The notes beneath the pieces were generated by a model. The model did no database searches. It was given only the letters and a program-made list of their open reading frames with translations, and was not told where the DNA came from. Both the position numbers and the translations under genes were made by a program. Shown here one piece after another: positions 13,787-25,914 of a DNA stretch of 64,000 nucleotides (position 1 is the first letter of the stretch; each line of letters begins with the position of its first letter). Source of the stretch: Torymus aiolomorphi (taxonomy: Eukaryota; Arthropoda; Insecta; Hymenoptera; Torymidae); assembly GCA_036365515.1 (NCBI GenBank), contig CM070876.1:174915478-174979477 (forward strand), read 5' to 3'.

Positions 13787-14032
13787 TCATATGAGGTGTT
13801 TCACGTCAACTGTCCCAGCGCGGTTTTTGAGATATAAGATGTTTTGTAGCTTTTGAAGGTGAAAATGGAAAATTTCGAAAAAACTGCCTATATCATTGGA
13901 AAAAACACGTTGAAAACGCTTATCAAATAATTTTTTTAAGTACATTTTAGTATCATAAACATGAGTTGGAAATAGCACGATTTGGTACTCACGCGCCAAT
14001 CTGGGGCAGTTGACGTGAAACGCCTCATATGA
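13787..14032. mobile_element. Short MITE with ~32-bp terminal inverted repeats
   Basis: The left end TCATATGAGGTGTTTCACGT and right end ACGTGAAACGCCTCATATGA are inverted repeats extending inward through CAACTGYCCCAG, giving about 246 bp in all. The interior does not encode a transposase; the minus-strand open frame 13787-14149 is a shadow of the element. The flanking TA/ATAT is compatible with a TA target duplication, but the palindromic end makes this ambiguous. Superfamily not assigned. Confidence 0.75.
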
Positions 14033-14329
14033 AATACACATGCATCGCAAAATTAGAATAATTTCCATCCATTTTAATTCTTTTCCTCGTCGCCGCATAA
14101 CACACGATCCTTCAAAAACTATATCCGAAAGTGTTTGAATAACAACCATTTTTTCGTCTCCAACGAAGTAATATACCCTTCACGTTCATTCTTCAATGTT
14201 ACAAATAACTTGGCCTCCAGCGCAGCATTTTCATCCCAGACTGTACCACCTGCCTAATACATCTTTAAGTGGCAACAGGTTTAAAAATAATACGGCACGG
14301 GTTTCACTGTTTATTATACTTCTTTTTTT

Positions 14330-15060
14330 TTCTCTCGTGTATATATATGCACGCGGGCGCGCTCCCGAACGCGCATACCTCCGCATAATTTACGCTTTGG
14401 TTGTACAAGGATGCGCGCGTTCGTCGCGCCGGGGGAACGGCGACTTTCGGTAATTTTCGGATAATTACGGTGAACGCGCGCGCGCGCATACCGGTGTATA
14501 TACATACGCTCGGGGTATATATATATACACACATGCGGGCGCAGAGTACACGCGCGCGTCGTTATATACGCGGTATAATTTACATGTTGTTAACGCGTGA
14601 TTGATTGACTTACGATTTTGTGGGTTTTGCGCGCCAGCGAGGGACTTTATTAGCAATAAACGTGTTCATTTGCGAGGCGAAAGGATCGCGCGCGAGATAT
14701 TTTTTTGGACTCTTTACGCGTTCGCCCGCGCAAGTATAATATAAGCTGCGAGGCGAGCTCTCCTCTCATTTTTTATTTAATTAAAATGGTAATTCCTGCG
14801 CGTAGCGACGTAGTTGAGGATGCGCGCGGTGGCGGCGTTTTATTATGATTCGTGCACATGTACTTTGGGGAATAATTGCGGCCTCGTTAGGCGCGTTAAA
14901 AAATTTTCTCCCCAGATGTGTATATCACGGCAAAGTTTGTAAAAATGTCCAATAAAATTCGAGAATGTTATACGTGTGTGCGTATATTTACGGTAGTCGA
15001 GAGAGGGACTACGAAGGTTAAGCGGTTTGGTTTGGTTTACGTGTTCGATGACGCATAAAA
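14330..15060. promoter_or_regulatory. CpG-rich island with (CG)n and (TA)n runs
   Basis: Dense CG dinucleotides, a CGCGCGCGCG run near 14477 and TATATATATA near 14518 stand out from AT-rich flanks. Mutually overlapping short frames on both strands at 14196-14656 argue against coding. Promoter or enhancer use is inferred from composition only. Confidence 0.35.
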
Positions 15061-18000
15061 TTTAATTGAATAGTTTTTTATACGACTGCGGATAGCTTAG
15101 CAAGTTTTTATGTACCGCTAGTGTTTTCTTCGTTATTAACAAATGCTTATTTATAGATTTCAACGTTTGCTTGAATATACTAAATGTGTAAATGACGTGT
15201 AATTTTATATTTTTTACTGAATTTAAGAACCAAGTTCATTTCTGAGATAAAATTTAAAATTGACATTAAGAAATACAATCATCATTTTACTCCACATTGT
15301 TTAACTTGTTAGGACTAATTGCACGGCTAAAGGGCTCAATGCGAACATTTAGGTAATTTTTCCTTTTAAAACCGGTTTCTTAATCCGGCTGTTAATGCAT
15401 CTTAAATTTTAGTATCATAAAAATTGAATAATGACTTAATGTAAAAATAATATCGCTCTCGTGGTATACCAGTCACGAAGTGCTGTACTTACTCGATGTC
15501 TTTAAAAGGCCAATTGTCATTAAAAAACGCTTAAAGGAATCGCACTAATTGCGCACTAACAATATGAGGCTCATACAATCAGCAAGGAATTACAGGGATG
15601 GAACGTTAACGTATACAGAATTGCAAGTCAATAAAACGTGCTGGTTTTTCGACAAAATTTTTGACAAAAGTGATTATTATCAAAAAATTCGCCGTAGGCA
15701 CCTTGTTGCCTTCTTTCTTTTCCTTGCCATTACTCTTAATTTCACCCTGCCATTTAATAATTGGCTGAGTTTTTTAAAAGTATTTTACCCCTAGTGGAAA
15801 TTCAAAACATTTTATAACTAATAACTGACCATTTATATTAGAAACTTGCTATAAAATAGGAATTTCTCTTGTCCAGTTTCTAGCTCCCGATGAAACACTT
15901 TTAATAGATTGAAAAATAGAATGAGTTTTTCGAAGACAAGCACAAGCTCGTTTTTGAGTATTTTAAAGGTATTAAAACTGATCAGTTTCTTTAGTCTGAA
16001 AATAGCTACTAAAAGGCTTGCTGTTATGACAAGTAGTGAGAGGGACAGAAGTTTTGCTGAATTATTCATAGAATGAGTACAACAAATGATTTATTAGTTA
16101 ATGTTATTTATATATTTTGGTAAGCCATCTGAAGTTGTTCTGTTATCAAAAATAAAATTAGTAAGCAAATCAAATACGAATATTTTGTTGATACGTCAAT
16201 CTAAGAAATAGGCAAATAATGGTCGAAAAATCGTTTCATCGATCATAGCTATTAATTAGCCAGTTTTACTAAAGCTGTTTTCTAACTTCTTAACCATTTC
16301 ATATAGATGAATTTCTACCAGGGACTTTTCGTGTCATAATGATCTAAATTTTGAGTATGGAAAGGTATAATAAAATATAAAATAATAAATATTCTTTACT
16401 TTAGAGTACAGTAATACGTCCACGAAATGAACGCTCGAAGCTTAAATCGCTGTTATCTTAATTCCTGCCATAAATTAATTTAATTCAATATTATATTCTA
16501 CATTTGAAACGCGTGCTCCTCTAATTAAGAGTTACACACTTATATCATCCACACGGTCTCGTAAATTCGATGATTAATCGATCGCCATTGATGCCGCTCA
16601 TCTATTATTCCATGCTCTCGCATATACATATACATTGGTTCGCTCGCATCTGCCGATTTCGCACGTATACCCAATATTTCAAATTCTTCGTATATATATT
16701 TCTCCCGCGTGTCGCGCGTATATAATAATTCAGCGCGATTGTACACGACCGCCGTTGCGTAATTTTGCGCGCACTCGCGATTACGCTCGATATTGGGCTA
16801 CAATTAATTAAGCGATGACATTTTCGCCCGAAAAGTTCGCATATATTACGGCTCGTTATGGCGGTAGAGGTGAACGCCATGTCGTTCCCGAGATGGTACA
16901 GCTGCGCAAAATTTTATCGGGACTCGCTTCCGTTGTGAAATTTTGCGCGAATATATACATATACTCGCGGTCGTGTGTCATATTTCATATTTATTGCTTC
17001 ATAATATTTACGCGAATGCGCATAAATTATAATTCGGCCGAAGGAGTCCGAATTGATTAAAGCTCTTCATATTTATTAGGAATTTGCGTAAATTATTGCG
17101 CTTGTTTAAGGACGAAATTGTGAATTGTTTCATATTAGTGTTTTGTATTTTGTGTTTTAATAATGTTATAAAAGAGAAATCATTGTCATTTGACTTATAA
17201 ATATTATACTTATAGCTATAGTATTATGTATGTGGGGTAACGTTCGTTGGTTCTCGCTCTCACTGTATACCTTACGCATATACCTTACAAAGTGGTTAAT
17301 TTACAGTAAAATAGTCGAGACAAATTATGATTAAGCAATATGTTTATTAACCCAATAATATACGCGTAAAAGAGGTCGCTTATGGTCACTCATGGTTCAG
17401 TGAAGACGGCATATAGCCGAGTCACACTTAAGTAAGTTTTTTCGACGCTTCGAAAGTTGATTTGTAACTTTACTTATGTGTGACCGAACTTGTCTGCGGA
17501 AAACCTCCACATATAACACTAGCAATAATAAAATTCTTCAAAAAAAGTTGTACGAACGTAATAAACAATTTTTAAAACTGCAACGATAATTAGTTTTACG
17601 AAATCTTAATAGATAAACTATTGTTACATGCAAAAGTATTTGTCGCATTCCAATTTTAAATTTGTAAAATATTTAAAGAAATTATGGTTATAAATTCAAT
17701 CGGGTAGAAAAATTGTCTTTTCAGCCAAATTTTAATGTACATCTAGAAATCTGTATTTCTATTATATTTTTTTTCAAATCATTATACTTATATTGTAGTC
17801 AACATGCCGTGATAGAGCAGGCGATTACCAGTATATAGTGTCATCAAAATTTTGCATACTCATCTAGTGGGACCTTATCTCATCAACTATAGGCAGTTCT
17901 ATCTAGTATAATCTTGTGCCGTTCAATTCATGAAACTCTTTACTATACTATATATAGCGCCCCGATAAAATTTTTTATAGCTCATGGATGGACCAGACGT

Positions 18001-18329
18001 TAATCGTCAGTCGTGTGTCTCCTTAATTATATTTACGTAATAAAAATCGTTATACACCAATTATGACACGATTTATACTATTCAATCCAAGACAGTGAAT
18101 ATTCATTTATATACTTATACAATTTATATTAAAGATATCAAAATAAATTATATTAATTATTAATAATTAATATATATAAATTTAATATATGATTTATTTG
18201 AAATTATTGTTTTTTTTATTAATGTAAAAATTTTTTTTACTACAATGTACCTGAGGGACATATTAGTATTATATACGAATTTTACACCAGTACTCTATAA
18301 AAAATCATGTACAAATTACATTACAAATA
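15061..18329. other. Non-coding stretch
   Basis: Mostly AT-rich. A GC-richer patch at 16550-17060 carries only short overlapping frames on both strands. An imperfect hairpin lies at 17417-17484 (arms GTCACACTTAAGTAAGTT and AACTTTACTTATGTGTGAC). The block AAATCGTTTCATCGAT at about 16227 recurs in the inverted repeat near 62.1-62.4 kb, so it is a dispersed repeat fragment. No gene seen. Confidence 0.45.
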
Positions 18330-18354
18330 TAAGGCCGAATCCATCTCAAATCAG

Positions 18355-18562
18355 TAAGGTGATGCGATACTCATGCTATTACTCAACATTGGGTTCCCGT
18401 TTTTCTCATTCAATTTTTAATTTTAAGAAAAAAACTCTTTGATACGTTGTAGTTCTTTATTAAACTTAAAACGTGTCAAAGAGTTTTTTTCAAAAAGTTA
18501 AAATTGAAGGAGAAAAACGGGAACCCAGAATTGATTAATAGTGTGGGTATCACATCACTCTC
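18355..18562. repeat. ~205-bp palindrome inside the left terminal repeat
   Basis: The arms pair as GGTGATGCGATACTCATGCT with TGTGGGTATCACATCACT and, further in, TTGGGTTCCCGTTTTTCTC with GAGAAAAACGGGAACCCA and AAAAACTCTTTGATACG with CGTGTCAAAGAGTTTTTT. The opposite terminal repeat has no counterpart, so this is either a small fold-back element inserted in the left arm or a segment lost from the right. Confidence 0.65.
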
Positions 18563-19068
18563 CAAAAATTATTTGACACGTATTTTTTAATTTTTTTGTT
18601 TCATCAAAATTTCATGCGTTCAGCGATGCCGAAAAATTCCGAGAAAATTCTTACTTAGAAAAAAATTTTTTTCAATGTAATTTTCAAACTGTTACTGTTT
18701 CACTAGTTTTTTAAACTTTTAAGCGTAAAACACACAATTTCACTCAGTTCTGAGACGTCTTTCACGTCCTTTATGTTATTTAAAAAAAATAATAAAAAAT
18801 GCACGAGCTATGCACTTTTTACTGAAAAATGCACTTTAAAAAAAAAACAATTTTTTTTGCTCAATTTTCTTTTATCGTGATAGAGGACGTAAATACCTAT
18901 CTAGACGTATTTGAGATTCACGGGTTTTGTGCTGGAATAGCGATCACTAATGAGACAACACACAAACAAATTTTTCCCGCTTAATGCTTAGATATAACAT
19001 CCAATATAAAGGTGTTTATCTTTGTGCGTAAGTAATATACAGGTACACATAAGTATTTATTTTATTTT

Positions 19069-19959
19069 TTATTTTTGTCTTTTAGATTTTTTATTTTTAT
19101 AACTACCTTTGTTTTTCTGTTTCATTGTTTTTACTTCAGTAAGCGGACGATCAGCGGTCTTTGCTGTCAAACAATGTACTTTATCATTACATGTTTCTTT
19201 AATCCATAAATGAGTTTTTTGAATTCCAGGATACTTAGGAGTAGCAAGCCAATCAAAATTTTTTACTTTTCTAAACTCTTCTATGTCAACGTCTTGTAAA
19301 TGTCTTATTTTAATTGCATCTGTATATTTTTGAACGTGCTCTACGAAATCATTAGCATTTTGAATGGATTTTTGATGGGGCTCTCGAAGATTATGCGAAG
19401 TAGCATAATGCTTTATAAGTCCATCCACACCATCTACAGCTCCTTTGCCGTGCCTAGTAGCAGAGAACAACCATTTTATACCATGTGGTGCTCGTTTTAA
19501 TTCATATAATTGAAAGCGATTTTTAAAGTGGCTAGCGGCGCCGTCTGATGCAATGGTAATTTTTTTTATTGAATCACAACAATTTTCTTTCAAGTAGGTT
19601 ATAATTTTTTCTACTGCTAGTAAAGCATACGCTGAATCATGTTTTCGGTCATCACCTATGACTGCGAAACTTTGCGTCGAATCCCCTTGATAAGATACTG
19701 CTGTGAAAATAGAAATTTGATCATTAACCCAATGATTTCCTTGAACAGCTTTATTATGAATCACAGTCCAGTTTTCAGCGAAGTCTATTTGAAGAACTAA
19801 ATGATGTGGGTCTTTTTTAGCATTTTCTCTTTCTGCTTTTACAGCTTTGCGTTGTATATTTTTTACATACATATGAGCACTAACCTTTATGGTCCAAATC
19901 GAAAGTTCATTTTTAAAAGCAGAAATTGACAGTGTTTTTTTAATCAAGTTTCCATTCAG
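19069..19959 (-). pseudogene. DDE-like transposase, C-terminal part (3' fragment)
   Basis: This is the C-terminal half of the transposase of the surrounding DNA transposon. It reads about 297 codons to a stop at 19069, after the retrotransposon junction at about 19959. Visible motifs are LQIDFAENW (Asp about residue 55 of the fragment), IASDGAASHFKNRF (Asp 135) and RHGKGAVDGVDG (Asp 172/175), which together look like an RNase-H-like DDE/D catalytic core. The end is lysine-rich (KNKKSKRQK), as in nuclear or DNA-binding tails. I know similar DFxEN...SDG...HGKGxxDG proteins from arthropod and cnidarian genomes but cannot place them in a named transposase superfamily. The first residues come from codons shared with 24946-25713 before insertion. 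Confidence 0.75.
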
Positions 19960-19971
19960 TTAGGTGCCAAC

Positions 19972-21578
19972 ATGGCGTCGAAAGGAAAGAATCCTCCGGA
20001 TCGCTCCGGAGGAAAATTTTACAAGTGCCACGACGACACAAAGTATGAATCGGTGGGTTGTATTATTTGTGAAGATGTATATCACCTGAAGGATTTTGTG
20101 AGAAGAAATTGTGGAATAGTGCTAAGTGAAACTCTTGCCATATGTAAAGGCCATGCCGAGGTAGACATAACCTCAATAAATAAAGACCTCATGTTGACGA
20201 ACGAAGCGAAAATTATATTGGCGCAAATTAAAAACTACACAAAATGTGCAGTTTCAAAGAACGAACAGAGGTTTGTAAGGATAATTACAGAAATGGAAAT
20301 AAAGCAACAAGAACAAGAAAGATTAATTGAAGAACAACAACAGCAAATAATTCAAATGCAACAAGAAGAGACGTTACAACAAAAATCAAAACAAGCACAC
20401 TATGAAACACAGATGGATATAGATAATATCTTTGGTCAAGATAACGTTTCTGAAAATACAGAACTGGAGAGCATAAAAGTAGAAAACGAATTATTAAGAA
20501 ACCTAACAAAAGAATTAAAAGATAAAAACAAAATATTAAAAGAGCAACTATTAGACAAAAATAATCTACTAAATGAATTAATAAAAAAAGAGAAAGAAAG
20601 TGTAAGTAAAAGCTACAGTAAAAATACCTATGCTGAAATTACAGTAGGCAAAATACAAAAACCAAAACGAATACCACGAATAACAATAAAAAAAACCAAT
20701 GAAGAGGAAACGTTACAACAATTAAAACAAAAAATAACACACTACTTAGTTCAAGATAAATCAATAAAAACAAATAAAGTATTTGAAAAGAAAAATAAGG
20801 ATGAGATAGTTTTAAATGTATGTGACACTCAAAGTGTAGATAAGGCTGTGGAAATACTAAACTCTCATCTTACGGGAGTGTGCAAAGTAAATATAGAAGA
20901 GCTTAATAAGCCAAAAATGAAAATAGTTGGAATTCTAAACTGTGAAGAAATGAATGACGAGCAACTACAAGAGAACATCAATAAGAGAAATTTTAACAAT
21001 CACAATAATGGTTGTACGATACTGTATACCTATACAAATAAAAACAAAGGGAAACAATCAGCTTTAATAGAAGTTACTTCTGATATATATATAAAGAAAT
21101 TAGAGAGAATAAAAACAAAATATATATTGGACATCAAAAATGTATAGTTTATGACATAATGGATGTGAAGCCTTGCTTTAATTGTGGAAGATACGGTCAT
21201 AAAAGTAAAAAGTGCTTCAACAATGCCACGTGTATAAAATGCGCAGGTTTGCATAATGCAAGCGAATGTGTAGTAAGAGACAGAAAATGCGCCAACTGTG
21301 CATATAGCAACAATAAATATGGAACTAAATATGAAATAAATCACGAAGCAACAGATTATGACAGATGTGAAATTTTTAGAAAGATGGTAAAGAAGTATAT
21401 TGACGCTACAGACTGCAGCGTTCAACCCGTAGTTACAAAAGACATAGGTAAAGTAGGCAACTACATTAACAAATCAACGACAGAGAGAAGTACAACTTCA
21501 TTAACAGCAAGACAAGCAAAACTTTCTGTAGAATCACTGAATTCATTAAATGACAAAGTAAATAAATCGCCAAAATAA
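19972..21578 (+). pseudogene. LINE ORF1 (gag-like nucleic-acid-binding protein), frameshifted
   Basis: The first frame, 19972-21147 (391 codons), starts MASKGKN and has an N-terminal Cys/His cluster (residues about 18-62: YKCHDD, GCIICEDVYH, CKGH), then a Gln/Glu/Lys-rich coiled coil around residues 105-210. A frameshift near 21120 moves translation to the frame of 21159-21578, which holds three zinc-knuckle-like motifs: CFNCGRYGHKSKKC, CIKCAGLHNASEC, and a longer CANC...H...C form, as in Jockey-group gag proteins. ORF1 proteins of this kind bind element RNA and help form the RNP. The unshifted protein would be about 534 residues. Its stop overlaps the ORF2 start in TAATG at 21576-21580. Confidence 0.8.
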
Positions 21579-22395
21579 TGAATAATCTACTATACAATAA
21601 GAAGTCTGAAAATTTAATACAGAAAGAAATTGAAATCAGTGATTCTCAGAAACTAAATGCAAATTTAGAATTAAATTTCGATAATGTTATTATAAAAGAG
21701 AGTGAATTTGAAAATGTCAAAGAACTCAATAAAAGTCTCTGCAATAAAATGAATAATAAAATAAAAAATTTGATACTATGTATTAACATTAGAAGTTTAA
21801 ATTCAAATTTTGAAAAACTTGAGGCTTTTATTGAGAGCTTAAATAAAAACCTATTATTATTATATGTACAGAAACTTGGAATTTACCTTATCCTCAATAT
21901 TATAATTTAATGGGATATAATAGCTATTATAATGAAAGTAAAATAAACAAAGCCGACGGTGGAATGGTATACGTGATGAACAATATTATTGAAAGTACAA
22001 ATATCATAGAGGTAGATAAATTGAAATTTATAAATACAAATGTCAAACTTATGGAGAGACTAGTAGTATTACGGCGATTTATAGATCATACGATGTGCCC
22101 AAAATGGAATTTATACATAGCTTGCAAAAATTCTTAAAAGATCAAAAAAATACAAAAAATCACTGCATTATAGGTGATTTTTAATATTGATATTTTAGAA
22201 GATAATATTACGAAATTTGAATTAAATGACAAAATTATTACTCAAGAGTACTTAAATAATTTTCTTGAATATAAATTTACTCCTAGTTATCTAGGTATAA
22301 CAAGACCGTCGATAGATAACACTAAAGGTACATGTATAGATAATTGTTTCGTTAAAAGTAAAAATATAAAAATAGATTCTTATAAAATAAATACC

Positions 22396-22797
22396 TTCTT
22401 GTGCACGATAATGTATAACAAAATTTGTGCATGATGTTTTGTGCATAAATTAGTATGTTTAGGAATTCCCTCGTTATTTTATGTGAACGAAAAAAGTGCA
22501 CAATGTGCAAGACATTTTTTATTAAAATATTCTTTATATTACTGTGAACAATAATCTTTTTCACAATATTGAATTTTCTTTTATTTTCCCAATTTATGAA
22601 GTGCACAATCCCTGGTGCACAATCCATCATAGTTTTTGTAACTATTATTTATATGTGCATAAAAATAAAGTGCATAAAAATCGTATATAATTTTTCATTT
22701 TTATTAAAAATTATGTGCAAAATATAAAATATTTTATGCATAAAACTACGAGTTCATTTTTCCGTGTACAATGAATTTGTGCATAATTCTTATGTGC
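22396..22797. repeat. GTGCA-rich insertion in LINE ORF2
   Basis: About 400 bp of AT-rich DNA in which GTGCA or its complement TGCAC occurs more than ten times (TGTGCATG, GTGCACAATGTGCA, TGGTGCACAA, ATGTGCATAA and others). It interrupts the endonuclease domain between SYKINT and KINNPFNDHYPLL, codons that are normally close together. Both edges carry TTCTTRTGCA-like sequence (TTCTTGTGCA, TTCTTATGTGCA), which may be duplicated target or element ends. It has no long open frame worth naming. Confidence 0.6.
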
Positions 22798-23689
22798 ATG
22801 AACGACACCATGTCAAGATAAATAATCCTTTCAACGATCATTATCCATTACTTATAAATATAAATCAATTAAATACGGAGCAGCCAAAACAGACAGACAT
22901 ATTACAAATAAACTATAGTAGCCTTAAAAATACTGCTAAAAAAGTTGATTGGAACTGTATTTTATTGATGCAGGATCCAAATCAAGCAATAAATACTTTA
23001 ATAGAATTAATACATAATTGTACCAAAGAATCTACTAAAAAAAGAAAAAATAAAAATAAAAAATTAGTACCAAGGAAAAAATGGATTACGACAGCAATAC
23101 TAGTATCTTGTAGTAAAAAAGAAGAGTTATATATGTTATGGAAGAAAAAACCAGACTGTCAAATATTAAAAAATGAATATCAAAATTACAATAAAATACT
23201 TAATAAAGTAATAAAGGAAGCTAAACTCAAATTTGAAGATGAACAAGTAAGGAAAAATAGCGACAAACCAAAGCAGTTGTGGAATATTATAAACTCTAAA
23301 TTAGGAAAAAATAAAGTACAAAATAAATCAATTGATTATATATATAACAACAATAAAAAAATTGAGGATAAAACAGAAATTGCAAATACTATGAATAAAT
23401 ATTATTGTACAATTGGTAATATACTTAGTCAGCAAATTGTAAACTGCGGAAATGATACAGTAAAATTACGAGATAGAAACAATGAATCAATGTTTTTAAG
23501 TCCAACTGATGATTACGAAATATACAAAATAATAAAGGCAATGAAAAAGAAATCGAGTGGAGTAGACAATATAAATGTTATAACTTTAAAAGTAATTGCA
23601 AATTATATAGTAACACCTCTACAACATATATTTAATATATGTATTGCAGAAGGCATTTGGCCAGATGAGTTAAAAAAGGCTGAAGTAGC

Positions 23690-23740
23690 TCTGGTAGAAA
23701 ATAAAGAGTTAAAATAAATGAAAATAAAAGCAACTACAGA
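23690..23740 (+). other. Deletion junction in the LINE reverse transcriptase
   Basis: Upstream of about 23700 the frame reads an RT segment ending LKKAEVALVE. From about 23707 a different frame reads RVKINENKSNYREISIGVPQG, which in related RTs lies well over 100 residues downstream. The intervening block with the conserved FxDxxKAFD-type catalytic aspartate is absent from the window, so it was deleted rather than moved. Confidence 0.65.
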
Positions 23741-24945
23741 GAAATTTCAATTGGAGTCCCGCAAGGAACAATTCTAGGGCCAATACTTTTTGTACTTTAT
23801 GTAAACGATCTACTGAGAGATATGCCAAACGAATCAATAGTGTCCTATGCTGATGACACCGTCATCATTTCAAGTGATGACACGTGAACGACAGCGGGGA
23901 TCAAAATGAAACAGTATCTAAATGATGTTTCTGGATGGCTTGCTCTAAATAAGTTATCTTTAAACGTGGATAAAACTGTTTATATAACATATGGTAATTA
24001 CTGTGATAGTGTCCCTGACACAAAATATTAATATAGGTAGTTATACACTTAGAAGAGTAGAATATCACAAATATTTAGGTTTGTTTTTTGACTTCAATAT
24101 GAAATGGGACAAACATATTGACTACTTAGTTAAAAAAACTAAATATTTAATATTTATTTTTGCCAAAATTAAAAATATTATGAGAAGAGAATCTTTAATG
24201 ATGATGTATTATGCTTTTTTTCATAGTTTAATAAATTACGGTATAATAGCATGGGGAGGAGCATATAATAATAATCTAAACCTCATTCAAAGGGTACAAA
24301 ACAAAATAATAAAGATAATTAATAAAAATAGATTTCAGCCAAATGGTGATATACTTACTCCCTCACAATTGTTCAGATTAGAAGCAATAACTTACCATTA
24401 CAGTAAATTAAAGGAAATGTACAAAAATAATAAGAATAATACTAGAAATAAGAGTATTCAATTGCCAACAAGAAGTAAACGAATAAGTGAGAAAAATAGT
24501 TGCAATGTAGCTATAAAAGAATTTAATAAACTAACAAATGATCTCAAGGAATTAACATCTTCCAAAGTGTTCATAAAAAAAAAATAAAAAAGTTCATAGT
24601 GAATAGTATATAGTATATAGCATATTCAATAATTGTTAGCAATTAAGATAATAAATTATATAGTTTATGTGATGATATATTATATAATATTTAGATTATT
24701 AAGTTTTCAAAGTTTATACGGTGGTATTTAAGATCAAATTATAAAATATAGAAATAATTAGATATTCTTGATTTTCTTTTTTTTTAGTTTTTTTAGTTTT
24801 AAGGTAGACTAAGTGTACGACCAGCCTATGTACAAGTAACTATGTTTACTTCTGTAGGAGTGTTCTAAGGATTTGTAAAGGTGACAAGTTCACCTCTAAA
24901 CCTTTTATAATATTATTTTATGGTCAATAAAATTTATTATTATTA

Positions 24946-25912
24946 TTATTTATTATCCCACAAAGCATATGTAATTTCTTCTGTGCCTTCTATATTTTGC
25001 AGTTTTAGAACATGAAACGTAATTCCGTTAATGCCTGGACAAATTTTACATTCTTGTAAATAACATAAATCAGATGGCTCAGAATACATTGTTGCGTTTA
25101 TTATTTGTGACCGGATTTCATCCAACTCTATAACATTTCTCCCTCTGAAATTAATTAAGCTCGTAAGAAATAAATCATAATTTGCGCAATGGATACAGAG
25201 GCAAACTTCTTTGATGGGGCTAAATAAAACATATTTTAGTCGCAAACTATAAGACTTCGATTTAACAATTCTCAATTCGGGATAATCATTTTTAAATGCT
25301 TTATACGTTGCTTTCAGACTTCGAGTAAGAAAACGTTTAACTTTCTTCTCTTTTTTATCATTTATTTTGACGGTAATAACGTCACTCTTATTAGGACTCT
25401 GTCTTGAACAATTAAAATCGTCATTTATATAATATTTTATAACAATTTTTTCGGTCCTTTCATCAATTGGATGGCCTGCGTATGCTTCTGGTTCCGAATA
25501 AACTCCCTTTTCTTGTGCAAGGCTTTTCGCTCTTTTTATCATGTATATTGTTATGTCTGGAAATAAGGATGAAATTTCATTTCTTTTAAGAGGCGATACA
25601 GAACCTAAGAAAAATGTACTTATTTCATCATTAAATTCTTCGATACGTTCTGGAGTACTTGGTAAAAAATCTTCATCTTTATCGACTAACTTCATTATCC
25701 GTTGTAAATTCATTGTCAGTGCTACTCACCAATTCTAAAGCACGATTGTAACAATCTTTACACATATATGTAGAGGGTGTCAAAGGTAAATCAGGATAGA
25801 GGTACTTCAATGGATGAGCAAGATCCTCAAGTTGTTTGAGACATACGGAACTAGATTTGTAATAGATTTGTTTGTGCCTATGTAAAATATCTGCACATTT
25901 GACTCTCTTCAT
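24946..25912 (-). pseudogene. DDE-like transposase, N-terminal part (5' fragment)
   Basis: Two overlapping minus-strand frames make the N-terminal part. 25912-25679 (77 codons) starts at ATG and contains a cysteine/histidine-rich segment (CADILHRH, VCLKQL, YMCKDCYNRAL) that looks like a zinc-binding DNA-recognition domain. 25713-24946 (255 codons) continues in another frame and holds CLCIHC, LCYLQECKICPG and ends ITYALWDNK. A frameshift near 25700 joins the two. The frame ends at the (TTA)n tail of the inserted retrotransposon; codons for W-D-N resume at 19959, showing both parts once formed one protein of roughly 620 residues. The true N-terminus could lie further upstream. Confidence 0.72.
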
Positions 25913-25914
25913 TG

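Larger units (their letters stand above)
21578..24587 (+). pseudogene. LINE ORF2 (endonuclease-reverse transcriptase), degenerate
   Basis: ORF2 begins at the ATG in TAATG (21578). The APE-like endonuclease is recognisable as LCINIRSLNSNFEKLEAF, then CTETWNLP after a 1-nt frameshift near 21852, IIGDFNID after an extra T near 22180, and NDHYPLL at about 22830. A GTGCA-rich insertion separates the last blocks. Reverse transcriptase is seen as KKSSGVDNINVITLK (about 23550-23595) and then GVPQGTILGP and YADDTVI (about 23753-23868). The central RT region with catalytic motif A is missing, the sequence jumping near 23700. A TGA follows YADD (23885). The C-terminal domain runs to 24587. No RNase H domain is visible. 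The copy cannot encode an active enzyme. Confidence 0.82.
19960..24955 (+). mobile_element. Non-LTR retrotransposon (Jockey/I/CR1-like group), defective
   Basis: A plus-strand LINE inserted antisense to the transposase gene. The 5' end is near CAGTTAGGTGCCAAC just before the ORF1 ATG at 19972. The 3' end has CAATAAA (about 24925) followed by a (TTA)n tail and host sequence ATCCCACAAAGC. Removing 19960-24955 restores a continuous host reading frame. ORF1 carries a coiled coil and three cysteine knuckles; ORF2 carries an APE-type endonuclease and a reverse transcriptase. The TAA-type tail and knuckle pattern fit the Jockey/I group, but I do not assign a clade. Multiple frameshifts, a deletion through the RT core and a stop make it inactive. 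Confidence 0.88.

Noticed and set aside
13787..14149. 120-codon minus-strand frame
   Set aside because: It spans a complete MITE and its flank; the MITE explains the sequence better than a gene does.
20285..20509. Minus-strand frame inside the LINE ORF1
   Set aside because: Leucine/valine-rich translation antisense to the Gln/Glu-rich coiled coil; a shadow of the sense ORF. The same applies to 21030-21425.
22352..22630. Minus-strand 92-codon frame across the GTGCA insertion
   Set aside because: It runs from LINE sequence into the insertion, so it cannot be one gene, and it has no domain.
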